Of a DNA stretch of 64,000 nucleotides, positions 44,097-53,289 are shown piece after piece. The translations under genes were made by a program, and so were the position numbers. The number at the start of each line of letters is the position of its first letter. Position 1 is the first letter of the stretch. This DNA is from Oscillospiraceae bacterium (GTDB lineage: Bacteria > Bacillota > Clostridia > Oscillospirales > Ruminococcaceae), in NCBI GenBank assembly GCA_009783695.1, contig WRCY01000007.1, forward strand, positions 1-64,000, written 5' to 3'. The notes beneath the pieces are model-generated. The model was not told where the DNA came from. It worked only from the letters and a program-made list of their open reading frames with translations, and searched no databases.

Positions 44097-45829
44097 TATA
44101 ACGTTCCGCCTCCTATATTTGATGTATTCTCAAAAGATATTTTAAGCATCTCGGAAATGGTTGTAGTCCCCTCAAGCACGTGCTTTATCGCGCTCATTCG
44201 CAACGTGTTCATGCCCTCGGATATGCCGATATCGCGGATTTCCTCAGTAGTCGCCATCTTCGAGATTGCGGCCTTTAGCTTCGGCGAAATCGCCATAATT
44301 TCATATACGCCGATTCTTCCGTAATATCCCGAATCCCCGCACAAGTGGCAGCCCGCCGTGTCGTAAATCTCCAATTCCTGACTAATCGGTATGTTTAAAG
44401 AGATTTTTTCATGGTCTTTAGCGGGACGCAGTACACGGCAAGCCGTGCAAAGCCGCCGCACAAGCCGCTGCGCCATAATTCCCACAAGCGCGTCTGCAAG
44501 CAGAAACGATTCTACGCCCATGTCGATAAGGCGCGTAATGGTCGCCGCCGCGCTGTTAGTGTGCAATGTACTGACAACCAAGTGACCCGTGTTCGATGCT
44601 TGTACAGCAATCCCCGCCGTTTCGGAGTCGCGGATTTCACCGACCATGATAATATCGGGGTCCTGCCGCAGAATCGAGCGCAGCGCGGAAGCAAAAGTCA
44701 TGTTGGCTTTGGGGTTAACCTGCACCTGGTTTACGCCCGCGATGTTTGCTTCAACAGGGTCTTCAACGGTGATTATATTTACCTGCTCGGTATTGAGCTC
44801 GGAAATTGCGGTATACAGCGTGGTGGATTTTCCGCTGCCTGTAGGACCTGTAACTAAAATGATTCCGTGCGGGTTCGAGAGAATTTGATTGAACCGCTCA
44901 AGCTCATAGTCCTTCATACCGAGCTCAGACTTTTTCCGCGCGAACGACGTCCTCAGCGCAAGACGCATAACTACCTTTTCACCGTATGTAGACGGAAGAA
45001 TCGAAACACGGATGTCATACTCTTGCTTGTCAACAATGATGGACATACGCCCGTCCTGCGGCTTTCTTTTCTCGGAAATGTCCATACCCGAAAGGATTTT
45101 TATGCGGGTTGTAATCGCCGACAAAAGCGCGATGTCATACATCATCTTCTCGACTAAAACGCCGTCTATTCTGAAACGCACGCGGATTTGCTTTTCGAGC
45201 GGGTCAAAGTGAATATCACTTGTGCGAAGACGCACCGCCTGCTCAATTATCGAACGCACAAGCTGCACTATCGGCGCGTTTGAAACGTCTGTATCGCCCT
45301 GCGCTTCCATTGCGGCCAATTGCGCGAGCTGAAGCTCGCGCTCCTTTGAATACTGCTCCGCCGCAGACATAGCCTCGCTCGTCCCGAAGAAGCGGTCAAG
45401 AACGGAGTTGATTGCGCCGTAAGTGGCAATCCGCGGCTCAATGGCGTAGTTTGTGATAATGGCTATGTCGTCCTGCGCAACCATGTCGAGCGGGTCTGCC
45501 ATTGCAAGAATCAAGACGTTCGGGTTCGCCGGGTCAAACTCGATGGGCAGCACGCTGTGCTTACGGAGCACGGAGCCGTTTACAAGCCCGATAATTTCGG
45601 GCGGAATTTTAATCCCGTGAAGGTCGATAATGGGGATATTAAGCTGCAAATGTAGCGCCGTAGCGATGTCGTCGCCTGTGATGAAACCACATTCAATCAG
45701 GCAGTCGCCGAGCCTCATTCCTTTGTTTTTCTTCTGGAATTCAAAAGCCGCCGATAACTGCGCCTCCGTTATAACATCATGATGTAGCAGAATGTCGCCG
45801 AGCCTGAGTTTCTGACCGCCGCTTCTCAT
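44096..45829 (-). CDS. pilB: Type IV pilus assembly ATPase
   Basis: Hexameric motor that drives pilus extension. N-terminal MshEN-like domain (LGDILLHHDVITEAQLSAAF, which in relatives binds c-di-GMP, then LGDCLIECGFITGDDIATAL), then the catalytic domain: Walker A GPTGSGKST, ITVEDPVEANIAGVNQVQVN, Walker B LRQDPDIIMVGEIRD, HLVVSTLHTNSA. A cysteine pair cluster (LCTAC...CHLCGDSGYYGRIG) is the zinc-binding element of PilB/GspE. 577 aa. GAGGAGGA precedes the start. Confidence 0.95.
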   Translation of the reverse strand: MRSGGQKLRLGDILLHHDVITEAQLSAAFEFQKKNKGMRLGDCLIECGFITGDDIATALHLQLNIPIIDLHGIKIPPEIIGLVNGSVLRKHSVLPIEFDPANPNVLILAMADPLDMVAQDDIAIITNYAIEPRIATYGAINSVLDRFFGTSEAMSAAEQYSKERELQLAQLAAMEAQGDTDVSNAPIVQLVRSIIEQAVRLRTSDIHFDPLEKQIRVRFRIDGVLVEKMMYDIALLSAITTRIKILSGMDISEKRKPQDGRMSIIVDKQEYDIRVSILPSTYGEKVVMRLALRTSFARKKSELGMKDYELERFNQILSNPHGIILVTGPTGSGKSTTLYTAISELNTEQVNIITVEDPVEANIAGVNQVQVNPKANMTFASALRSILRQDPDIIMVGEIRDSETAGIAVQASNTGHLVVSTLHTNSAAATITRLIDMGVESFLLADALVGIMAQRLVRRLCTACRVLRPAKDHEKISLNIPISQELEIYDTAGCHLCGDSGYYGRIGVYEIMAISPKLKAAISKMATTEEIRDIGISEGMNTLRMSAIKHVLEGTTTISEMLKISFENTSNIGGGTL

Positions 45830-45855
45830 ATAAAAATCCTCCTCCGGGGTTTTGT

Positions 45856-48186
45856 TTAGTGTAATGGAAATAATCCGATTTTACGGACAGTGATATTTTT
45901 ATTCTCACCGTTTAAAACGTTTCCGGTTATCGTTACTTGGTCTGCGCCGTTATCAAGGGCGTTTAATATATCGCCGGGTAAATCAAAGTAATAAACATCG
46001 GTACTGCCGACCTCTTGTTTTATATCTTCTATTTTTATTTCCTTTAGTATACCATCCAATTCATAAACAAATTCGATATTAAATAATTCTGTATCTCCTA
46101 TGAGTTTGAAATAAACCCTTAGGTTATTGCCGTTTAAAATCCCGCTCTCATCGGTATCCGACGGCAGTAATATATATTTCATAATAATCCCACCCGAGGA
46201 ATCGGTAAAATTAAATTCCGGCACGAGTACCCACTGCGCGTATAACACAATATTCTCTGTAATACCCGAAATCGTAGAACCCGGCAAATAACGTATTATG
46301 CTGCCGCCCGACATTTCACGAAGCCAGCCATCGAATACATAACCCTCAGGAGCAGTGAAAGAATTCATGCCGACAATGTGATTCTCACCACTGCTTACAT
46401 CGACAGAAAATGCTGTGCCGAGCCCGCCGTTCGGGTCATATTCAATATCGTGTGTCCAATACGCGATAACAGTTACGTTCTCTGTGAACACTGTATCTGT
46501 CGTTACCTGCGCTCCGCCATCAGCTTCTGTTCTGAACCAACCTGCGAATTTTGCGCCGCTTCTCTCCGGTATCGGTAAAGAAGAAAGCTTCCCGTCAACT
46601 TCTGTTAAGGCACTAAGCGGGTCAACCGAGCCTCCGTTCGGGTTAAATGTAACTATAAAAAGATTCTGCAACCACTGCGCGTAAATAGTAGTATCCGCGG
46701 TAAATACTGTGCTCGTTGTTACTTCAATGCCGTATTCTTGCGCCGTAAACCACCCGTTAAATACGAAACCGCTTCTCGTCGGCGTAGGGAGTATTACTAA
46801 TGTGCCGTCAGGTTCTGCTGCTGCGCTTGTTGGATTAACCTCCCCACCGTTCGGATTAAAAGTTATTGTATAATTCAGCACTTCCTCCCACTGTGCATAT
46901 AAGATAGTATTCCAATACACATAATCTATGGTTTCACCCGCTGCATAATGTGTTCCGCTTCCGTCTGCTTCGGTATTCCAACCATTAAAAGTATAGTTTG
47001 CTCTGGTAAATGTATTTGTTTTGATATTATAATGATTACCTCGAGCCACGAAAACATCTGACATTAAACCTATGCCGCCGTTCCGGTCAAAACTAACAGT
47101 ACAAATGTCTATTGTTGTCCCGTTACCCAAGGTTTCAATGTCCAAAGTTGCTTCTATATTTCCAGCATCTAAAATAAATCTCAATGGTACAGGGTAACTT
47201 AAACTAATTCCGGTTTGAATACTGCCGTTTACTGCGATATTATTATTCCAGCTTAAATTTGAAAGAGTGACCCTGTCGCCCGGTATGTGCTGAACTGTCA
47301 TATTAGATTGACTGTTAAATATAACCCCTTCTGAAAGGTCAATATTAAACGCCCAAGCATTAATGGCAGTGCTTCCGGTGTTTCTAATTGTTATTGTAAA
47401 AGATGATGTTAAAATTCCGGTAGCGATATTTACACTCGCATTTAACATAAGAAATGACACACTTATATTCTGATTAGTACTTACATTAAAAAGTTCTCCC
47501 GGAGTAAATCCCAATTGAAATGTAGAAGTAATTGAACTATTTGCGGGAATACTACCGGAATTTGACAATACAAGTTCTTGATTTATACTATCCATTGATA
47601 GATTTGCACCACCCCAAAAACTTTCAATTGTTGTTTCATTAGGAATAATAGCCTTAACCGCCCAATCGTTTATAGCTGTATTTCCTGTATTAAAAATTCT
47701 CGTTTCATACTGTACAAATAATCTGCCGCCGCTCCCCCAAGCACCCGTAATTCTAAATTCTACTTCCAAATCCGGATGACTTATTCCAAATCCACCCGAT
47801 GAAAGCATATTAACTTGATTTATGTTGGTATAAAATGTTTCCCCTGTTTCCGCATGTCTTATTTCGCAACGATAAAATCCGTTAACGTATATGCTTTCAG
47901 TAAAATTCCGCGATGTAGCTCCATTAACATTAGTATATACACCGGTTTGTGTATCACTGCGCTGCCATCTAAATATAAAATCACTATAATTAACAGCAAC
48001 ACCTGAAGCAGCGGTTATTTCAGCGGTTAATCTTAGCGTTAAGCCGGTAGTTCCGTTATCTGTTATAATTGCTGAAAAAGTTTCGTAATCGCCCGGAACC
48101 GAAAAGGTATCAAAGCTAAACGATAATACAAGAATAAGCGAAACAAATGCAGCGACTGCGCGGCGCAGACATATTTTATTCTTCAT
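45856..48186 (-). CDS. Secreted adhesin with CBM2-like and InlB-type repeats, inside the pilus operon
   Basis: Start at 48186 (MKNKICLRR) is 9 bases after GAGGAGG; the ATG at 48192 is less well spaced. Signal peptide to about residue 30, an Ig-like module, then two CBM2-like modules in tandem: first YETRIFNTGNTAINDWAVKA with VLSNSGSIPANSS; second ITIRNTGSTAINAWAFNIDL with RVTLSNLSWNNNIAVNGSI. These are the N-T-G..AI..W and L-S-W-N patterns of cellulose/chitin-binding CBM2. Four InlB B-type (Flg_new) repeats follow (each FNPNGG...GW...YAQW), then a sheet-rich C-terminus. No sortase motif. Overlaps the upstream pilin gene by 11 bases. Probably a pilus-associated adhesin for plant fibre; the binding target is inferred. 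Confidence 0.8.
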   Translation of the reverse strand: MKNKICLRRAVAAFVSLILVLSFSFDTFSVPGDYETFSAIITDNGTTGLTLRLTAEITAASGVAVNYSDFIFRWQRSDTQTGVYTNVNGATSRNFTESIYVNGFYRCEIRHAETGETFYTNINQVNMLSSGGFGISHPDLEVEFRITGAWGSGGRLFVQYETRIFNTGNTAINDWAVKAIIPNETTIESFWGGANLSMDSINQELVLSNSGSIPANSSITSTFQLGFTPGELFNVSTNQNISVSFLMLNASVNIATGILTSSFTITIRNTGSTAINAWAFNIDLSEGVIFNSQSNMTVQHIPGDRVTLSNLSWNNNIAVNGSIQTGISLSYPVPLRFILDAGNIEATLDIETLGNGTTIDICTVSFDRNGGIGLMSDVFVARGNHYNIKTNTFTRANYTFNGWNTEADGSGTHYAAGETIDYVYWNTILYAQWEEVLNYTITFNPNGGEVNPTSAAAEPDGTLVILPTPTRSGFVFNGWFTAQEYGIEVTTSTVFTADTTIYAQWLQNLFIVTFNPNGGSVDPLSALTEVDGKLSSLPIPERSGAKFAGWFRTEADGGAQVTTDTVFTENVTVIAYWTHDIEYDPNGGLGTAFSVDVSSGENHIVGMNSFTAPEGYVFDGWLREMSGGSIIRYLPGSTISGITENIVLYAQWVLVPEFNFTDSSGGIIMKYILLPSDTDESGILNGNNLRVYFKLIGDTELFNIEFVYELDGILKEIKIEDIKQEVGSTDVYYFDLPGDILNALDNGADQVTITGNVLNGENKNITVRKIGLFPLH

Positions 48187-48706
48187 CGTCATTATCCTCC
48201 TCTTCCGGTTCTGCCGGGCGTTCCGGAACGCCGAGAGTGTCCGGCGAATTACGCAGATTAATCAATTGCTCGGCAGTATAAACACGGCTGTCGCCCGGGT
48301 TTGTCGGCGAAAACGACATGGTAATCCCAAGCAGATTATCGCCCGTTTCTCTAACCGCTGTAAAAGCGGTTACATTCCTTGAAACAATATTCCCGTTCAA
48401 AAAGAGCCCGCCGTCATCTAAAGCAAATGTATTTACTGTTCCGTCGCCGTCGTTTATTGTCAGCGTGCCTGTATCGGCATTAAACGCAATACTCCCGTTA
48501 CAGCCCATAACAAACTCGCTCAGCATATTCATTACAATCTGATACTCTATTTGCAGATTAACCATATCCGAGGTTCTTCTGTATGAGCGCGAGCTCATGG
48601 TAATAAAGCCCACCAGCGCAGCGCACAGCACCCCGAAAATCGCGAAGCTGACCAGCAGTTCTATCAGCGAGAAGCCTTTATTGCTTTTTAGATTCTTAAC
48701 ATTCAT
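48176..48706 (-). CDS. Type IV prepilin-like protein, 176 aa
   Basis: Class III signal: NKGFSLIELLVSFAIFGVL, cut by prepilin peptidase after the Gly, with Glu at position 5 of the mature chain and a hydrophobic helix. C-terminal half is sheet-rich with GDGTVNTFALDDGGLF; the tail is a run of acidic residues (EPEEEDNDDEE). Resembles minor pilins of the PilW/PulJ kind. Coupled to the adhesin gene, so the two may act together at the pilus tip. Confidence 0.9.
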   Translation of the reverse strand: MNVKNLKSNKGFSLIELLVSFAIFGVLCAALVGFITMSSRSYRRTSDMVNLQIEYQIVMNMLSEFVMGCNGSIAFNADTGTLTINDGDGTVNTFALDDGGLFLNGNIVSRNVTAFTAVRETGDNLLGITMSFSPTNPGDSRVYTAEQLINLRNSPDTLGVPERPAEPEEEDNDDEE

Positions 48707-48723
48707 AACGATACCTTTTACAA

Positions 48724-48781
48724 ATAATTGTCAATTGTACATTGTTAATTGTTAATTGTCAATTGTCAATTGTCAATTGTC
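48724..48781 (-). repeat. Heptanucleotide repeat array between pilin genes
   Basis: Eight units of ACAATTG or close variants on the minus strand, filling nearly the whole gap between two pilin genes. Units at the right end carry ACAATTA and ACAATGT. Repeats TTGACA-like words every 7 bases. Confidence 0.85.
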
Positions 48782-48783
48782 CG

Positions 48784-49338
48784 TCACCCCGCTCTGACAC
48801 GTCTGTTTCCAGTTTCGGGAGTTATGTCAATCAAATAGGTGAGCGTGCCGTTTGAGAATCTGATTTCTTCAAGACTTGGCTCGCCGTCTAACGGTGCGCC
48901 CGTCTCGTCAGCTAAAATCAACGCGCCTCTGCGGGTAAAGCTGATTCTGAGCGGCAGGCCGCTTTCTTCCCCGTCAATAACAGGCGTAACTGTGATACCG
49001 GATTTCCCCATAATCTGCTCGTCAACATGAAATCCGTTTTCTTCGCAATCTTCACGCGTACAGATTTCATTTAGGCAACGTTCATGGTATCTGCCCACGA
49101 TATTTCCGCCGCTCACAATAAACTCAACAAAGACGGGCTCCGCGCGGTACATGGAATTAATCCGGCAGCGCGCTATCATGCTGTTTACAGAATTAGTGCA
49201 TTTTCGCAGGTTGTTCGCCGCCGACGAGGAAGACGAAATCCCAAGCACGCCAATCGAAACGCCGATAAGCGCCAGCACCACAAGAATCTCAATAAGCGTG
49301 AAGCCTTTATTCTTTTTTATGTTTTTTGCAGCTTTCAT
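48784..49338 (-). CDS. Type IV prepilin-like protein, 184 aa
   Basis: Start at 49338 (MKAAKNIKKNKGFTLIEILV) is used because AGGTGGTGAG lies before it and it begins 5 bases after the upstream stop. Prepilin cleavage site KGFTLIE with Glu5 and a hydrophobic helix. The body has a cysteine cluster (RCLNEICTREDCEENG) that could form disulfides or bind metal. Similar to GspH/FimT-type minor pilins (GNRRVRAG end). Confidence 0.88.
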   Translation of the reverse strand: MKAAKNIKKNKGFTLIEILVVLALIGVSIGVLGISSSSSAANNLRKCTNSVNSMIARCRINSMYRAEPVFVEFIVSGGNIVGRYHERCLNEICTREDCEENGFHVDEQIMGKSGITVTPVIDGEESGLPLRISFTRRGALILADETGAPLDGEPSLEEIRFSNGTLTYLIDITPETGNRRVRAG

Positions 49339-49343
49339 AAAAC

Positions 49344-51383
49344 TCACCACCTGCGCCAGTTTTCGTATGACACCAGCGCGGACATATCCCAAGAAAGCGA
49401 CTTTTCAAGGGCGTGGTCGTCTTCTGTGAAAAAGGATTGATTTAAAAACTTGCCAAACATATCGCCCGCTTCATTCTTTGCGCGGATTGACGGGATAATA
49501 TCTCTGGGAGCCGCCGTTACACTGCTGTATAACTCTATGGTACCGTTACTAATAATCAATCCCTCGAAAGCTCGGTCTGCTATAACGTTTCCCGTGCTTA
49601 GTATTAAGTTAACGTCAGGACTAAGACTGCTTATATTTGTAGTGCTATTCCCCTCACATTTTATGATAACGGCGCGAGTATTGCCATCTTCAATAAAATC
49701 GTATCTGCCGTTTTCAAGCTTGTTAACTTCATTTGTATCTACAATATAAGAATAAGGCGTGATTTCATTGCCGACCTGTATACTCGTTGAAAGCGAGCGG
49801 GTTATATTTTCATACATACGCGAAAGCCGCAGTGAAACGCCGGGCATAACAGGTGAAATAAGTATATCATCAATGCCCAAGTCATAATAATATCCGCTTG
49901 TCTGCATGTTTGCTGCGGGGTCATCAGGGAGGAGGTATGGGTTAAGATATTGGCTTACATAATCTTTTATTTCTTCGGAATAATCTGTAAAATATTTTTG
50001 GAAATAAGTGTTCGCACCATTTGCACCATCAATGCCGTCGAACTTCATAAAGACAAACAAGAGCGTCTGCCCTGTTGCGGCAACAGGTCTGTACACGAGG
50101 TGATAATCGTCTTCAAAACCTGTTGTATCGGGCGTTTCTGCGGTATCGAAAATAAACGGATTCGATTGTAGGCCTATTTCACTCGCAGGAACTAAATAAG
50201 CAAGCTGGTCGCTCTTGACAGAAACGGACTGTCCCATTAAAATATCGTTGTAACCGCTTCCCGTATCAATAAAGCTGTGCCCCGCGAGGAAAAGCGTATT
50301 AAGTCCCGACATATCAAGGGTTGAGCCCGGGCCGTTCACAATAATTGAGCTGCTTTCATCAGCGCTCTCAAGCGAACGCCCGAAGCCGTAGTACCGCCCC
50401 TTAAGTATTGCTCTTGATTCCTCGCCGTTCAGCACCAAGTCGTCGGCGATATATGTATCGCCGAGCAGCTGTACGGAGCTTTCGTAAGCTACATCATCGT
50501 CTTTTTCAACAAAGATTCTTCTCGCCCATAAAGAAGAATAGCTGTCTGTTGTAAATTTCCCGTTAACATTTATATTGCCGCTGCTGATGAGCGTTGTGTT
50601 ATTTGTTGAAAATTCAAAGTGCTCGCCTGTGTTTACTGTTATATTTCCCGCAAAGGCAATGCCGTCATTTATGCCAGCGTCAGCCGCGGGAATGTTTAAT
50701 GTTTCTGATGCAATCAACGCGATATCATTAATCGGATAATCGGCGCGCACATAGGAAAAATCCGGTACGACAACGACAATATCGCTCGCTACTCTTGAAA
50801 CAAAACCGTCTGCGGTGCTGTGGCTGATTTCGATGCTTTTCAGTACAAAAACGACTTCATCACCAACTGCCTTACGGTCAACTTCACCCAGTATCTGTCC
50901 GTCAAGCGGCTGCGTTTCCAGCGCGGAAGTGATATTTATGTTTTCCGTTACGCTAATAAAATCGCCCACTTTAACAAAGTCGCCATCTGCTAAAATGTTA
51001 TAAAACAAACCATCGCTGACTTGCCTGAATAAATCAGATGTTTTGAAATAATGCTCAAATCCTCTGCGGAACACATCTTCCAAGTTAATCGGCTCATCTT
51101 TTTCTTCATCATACATATCGTGCTTGTATTCAACAAGCATATCGGTATAAGCCTTTGCGATACATTCCGTCACGATAGCCTGTATGCCCGCGCGCACTTC
51201 GTCGAGTGCGGTCTCCGCGCTGTAAAAAGCACGCTCGCCTTTGGCTTCGGCGGATTTAATCTGATAGCCGGTGTACGCCATGAACATGAGAATAGTTCCG
51301 AGTATGGAAATGAACGCCATAGCGATTAACACCATGATTACGGAAGAGCCTTTATTATTTAATAATGCTTTAATCCCGCTCAT
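49344..51383 (-). CDS. Large PilX-like pilus protein, 679 aa
   Basis: The N-terminus (LLNNKGSSVIMVLIAMAFIS) is the PilX/pilin-like transmembrane helix, but with KGSSVIM in place of a classical GFxxxE site, as in PilX N-terminal family proteins. The rest is a long beta-helix-like surface domain (SETLNIPAADAGINDG, GNITVNTG, SGNINVNGKF). Much larger than the usual 150-200 aa PilX, so it may be a tip-located adhesin or assembly primer. Confidence 0.82.
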   Translation of the reverse strand: MSGIKALLNNKGSSVIMVLIAMAFISILGTILMFMAYTGYQIKSAEAKGERAFYSAETALDEVRAGIQAIVTECIAKAYTDMLVEYKHDMYDEEKDEPINLEDVFRRGFEHYFKTSDLFRQVSDGLFYNILADGDFVKVGDFISVTENINITSALETQPLDGQILGEVDRKAVGDEVVFVLKSIEISHSTADGFVSRVASDIVVVVPDFSYVRADYPINDIALIASETLNIPAADAGINDGIAFAGNITVNTGEHFEFSTNNTTLISSGNINVNGKFTTDSYSSLWARRIFVEKDDDVAYESSVQLLGDTYIADDLVLNGEESRAILKGRYYGFGRSLESADESSSIIVNGPGSTLDMSGLNTLFLAGHSFIDTGSGYNDILMGQSVSVKSDQLAYLVPASEIGLQSNPFIFDTAETPDTTGFEDDYHLVYRPVAATGQTLLFVFMKFDGIDGANGANTYFQKYFTDYSEEIKDYVSQYLNPYLLPDDPAANMQTSGYYYDLGIDDILISPVMPGVSLRLSRMYENITRSLSTSIQVGNEITPYSYIVDTNEVNKLENGRYDFIEDGNTRAVIIKCEGNSTTNISSLSPDVNLILSTGNVIADRAFEGLIISNGTIELYSSVTAAPRDIIPSIRAKNEAGDMFGKFLNQSFFTEDDHALEKSLSWDMSALVSYENWRRW

Positions 51384-51409
51384 AACAACCTACTCCTACG
51401 TGTTCCCTG

Positions 51410-51431
51410 CCTCGGCGCTCAGGCAGGCGGT
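51410..51431 (-). other. Intra-operon hairpin
   Basis: CCTGCCT-CGGCGCTC-AGGCAGG in the gap between two pilus genes, without a T-tract; adjacent GGTATTGATACC is also self-complementary. Possible mRNA-stabilising element. Confidence 0.5.
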
Positions 51432-51453
51432 ATTGATACCGGCGTCACGCTGT

Positions 51454-52575
51454 TTAATCAAACTGTGCCGCCTGCGTTCTCAGTAAATGCCTGCCTCCCG
51501 CGGCAAGCTCGCCTTCCCTGTAAACATGAATTGTCACCGCGTACATGCGGTTCTGCTGCGAGCGCGAAACAAGCTCGCCGGATGTTTCTTTATTACCCAC
51601 CCAATACATTTCCGAAAACTTATAATCAATGACAGCAGGGTTAAAAGCCCGTATCTCATAAGGGCGCTTAAAATTAGCAAAAACCCGGGTTTTAACAGTG
51701 TCCGTATCCGTACCCTCAGATTCAAGCAGGGTTATATTTGCGTTATTGTAATGCTCCTGCATATCTTGATTTACAAGAAATACCGACAGATTCATTCCGG
51801 GTTTGTTTTCAATTTCAATATTGTCGCTTACTCCATACCTTGGCTGATAGCAAACGTAGATATTCGCGCTGTCGGCTGTTTTTCCTCTATAAAACTCCCG
51901 CTGCCATTCAAAATCATAGCCGCCGAATTTATAATAATAAGTAACAGTTATACTTACGTTATCGCCATTTTCATGAGCTGTCACTGTAATTACCCGATTA
52001 TAAAGCCCGCGCATTTTTTCCCAGCAATTACACTCGATTTCAAGCTCGTCACATGTACAAAATTCATTGTTGCTGATTATTTCACGGTCTGCCAAATACC
52101 TTGCCGCTAATATATCGGGATTTTCATCATCTCTGTCGGACTGCGCGAACACCCCGTCCATAGGGGAGTAGTCAACGATTTGCATATTATTTATATCATT
52201 AAAGTCGCCCGCGGACAGCATTACGCGTAAATCAAACCGCGACATCCCCGCGGAATAACCGAGCAAATCGAAAGCGTAAATTCCGTTATCATTATCAAGC
52301 GTTTGAATCTCAAAGCCGTTCGACGTAAACGGGTTTGCATCTGCTCTAAGCTGATTAATAACATCTTCCGCGCCTGACGCCTTGATAGTTTCAATAACAT
52401 TGCGGGAGGAGAGCGTTGCGTCGCCGAGATAATGGCTTCTCCTTGAGGTTGACTGCGCGGTAAGAAAAGCATGAAGCAGCGGACTGCAAATCAATGCAAA
52501 TATAGCCACGCTCACCATCAGCTCGACAAGCGTGAAGCCGCTGTTCTTTTTAAGATTTTTAACTCTGTTCTTCAT
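51454..52575 (-). CDS. Type IV prepilin-like protein, 373 aa
   Basis: Prepilin signal NSGFTLVELMVSVAIFALIC (Gly/Phe cleavage, Glu5), followed by a large body with four cysteines (CTCDELEIECNCW). The start at 52575 (MKNRVKNLKK) overlaps the pilO 3' end by 17 bases; ATG 52581 is an alternative. Larger than standard pilins; PilW/PulJ-type minor pilin is the closest guess. Confidence 0.87.
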   Translation of the reverse strand: MKNRVKNLKKNSGFTLVELMVSVAIFALICSPLLHAFLTAQSTSRRSHYLGDATLSSRNVIETIKASGAEDVINQLRADANPFTSNGFEIQTLDNDNGIYAFDLLGYSAGMSRFDLRVMLSAGDFNDINNMQIVDYSPMDGVFAQSDRDDENPDILAARYLADREIISNNEFCTCDELEIECNCWEKMRGLYNRVITVTAHENGDNVSITVTYYYKFGGYDFEWQREFYRGKTADSANIYVCYQPRYGVSDNIEIENKPGMNLSVFLVNQDMQEHYNNANITLLESEGTDTDTVKTRVFANFKRPYEIRAFNPAVIDYKFSEMYWVGNKETSGELVSRSQQNRMYAVTIHVYREGELAAGGRHLLRTQAAQFD

Positions 52576-53284
52576 AATCATCACTTGGCTCAAACTGAGG
52601 CGGGGCGTTTGGTTGAGGTACAGAACGTATTACGCCGAAAGGATTCGGCAGACCGAGCCCCATATCGGGAGTCTGCGCCGCCGTATATCCGGCATCGTGC
52701 GAGCCGAGGAAGCTTTTGTTAACCACCATGTTGCCGTAAAGCAGCCCCGTGGCAGAGTTAAAGCTGAAGCTGATTGAATGAAGCGAGGTTTTCGGGCTTT
52801 CCTCGTATATATAGTTCACCAAATCTTTAAGCTGCCCGTATGTCAGATTGCAACTCACGTTAATCCCTGTGCGGTAGGCGCTCTGCGCAGTGAAAGAAAG
52901 ACCGCCGGCGGCGTTTTCCGCCAGCCCCTGCACCGTCATTATTTCGACAGGCTGAATAAACGTAATCCCGCCCGTATTTATTCCTATTTGCTCCCCGAGC
53001 TCCACCACGTACATAATCAGGTCCGCCGCATGGACGTCAGCCGGGAATTCGGCTTGCGCCGCTAAAATAAACTCTTCGGAATCTTTGATTGCCTGCCTGT
53101 ATCCGCCGACCTCCCGCTCAATTGCTTTCAACCGCGAGTATTCAAACTCGGCGTCTTCAATATCCTCGAGCAGATATTCATTTTCCTCGGTAAATGAAAG
53201 ATACACCAAAAAATAACAAAGCACAAAAATGACAATCCCGAATAGAATCAGCAGCATTTTTATATCACGTTTAGATATATTCAT
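52559..53284 (-). CDS. pilO: Type IV pilus alignment protein PilO
   Basis: Single N-terminal span (MLLILFGIVIFVLCYFLVYL), a periplasmic-side coiled coil (EDAEFEYSRLKAIEREVGGY) and a C-terminal ferredoxin-like domain, as expected of PilO in the PilM-N-O complex that links motor and pilus. The ATG at 53284 is preceded by GGAAGGACATGGTGAAA from the last of three tandem leader repeats. A longer GTG start at 53311 would lie within the repeat and is not used. Ends in an acidic, Pro-rich tail. Confidence 0.85.
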   Translation of the reverse strand: MNISKRDIKMLLILFGIVIFVLCYFLVYLSFTEENEYLLEDIEDAEFEYSRLKAIEREVGGYRQAIKDSEEFILAAQAEFPADVHAADLIMYVVELGEQIGINTGGITFIQPVEIMTVQGLAENAAGGLSFTAQSAYRTGINVSCNLTYGQLKDLVNYIYEESPKTSLHSISFSFNSATGLLYGNMVVNKSFLGSHDAGYTAAQTPDMGLGLPNPFGVIRSVPQPNAPPQFEPSDDYEEQS

Positions 53285-53289
53285 ATTTT

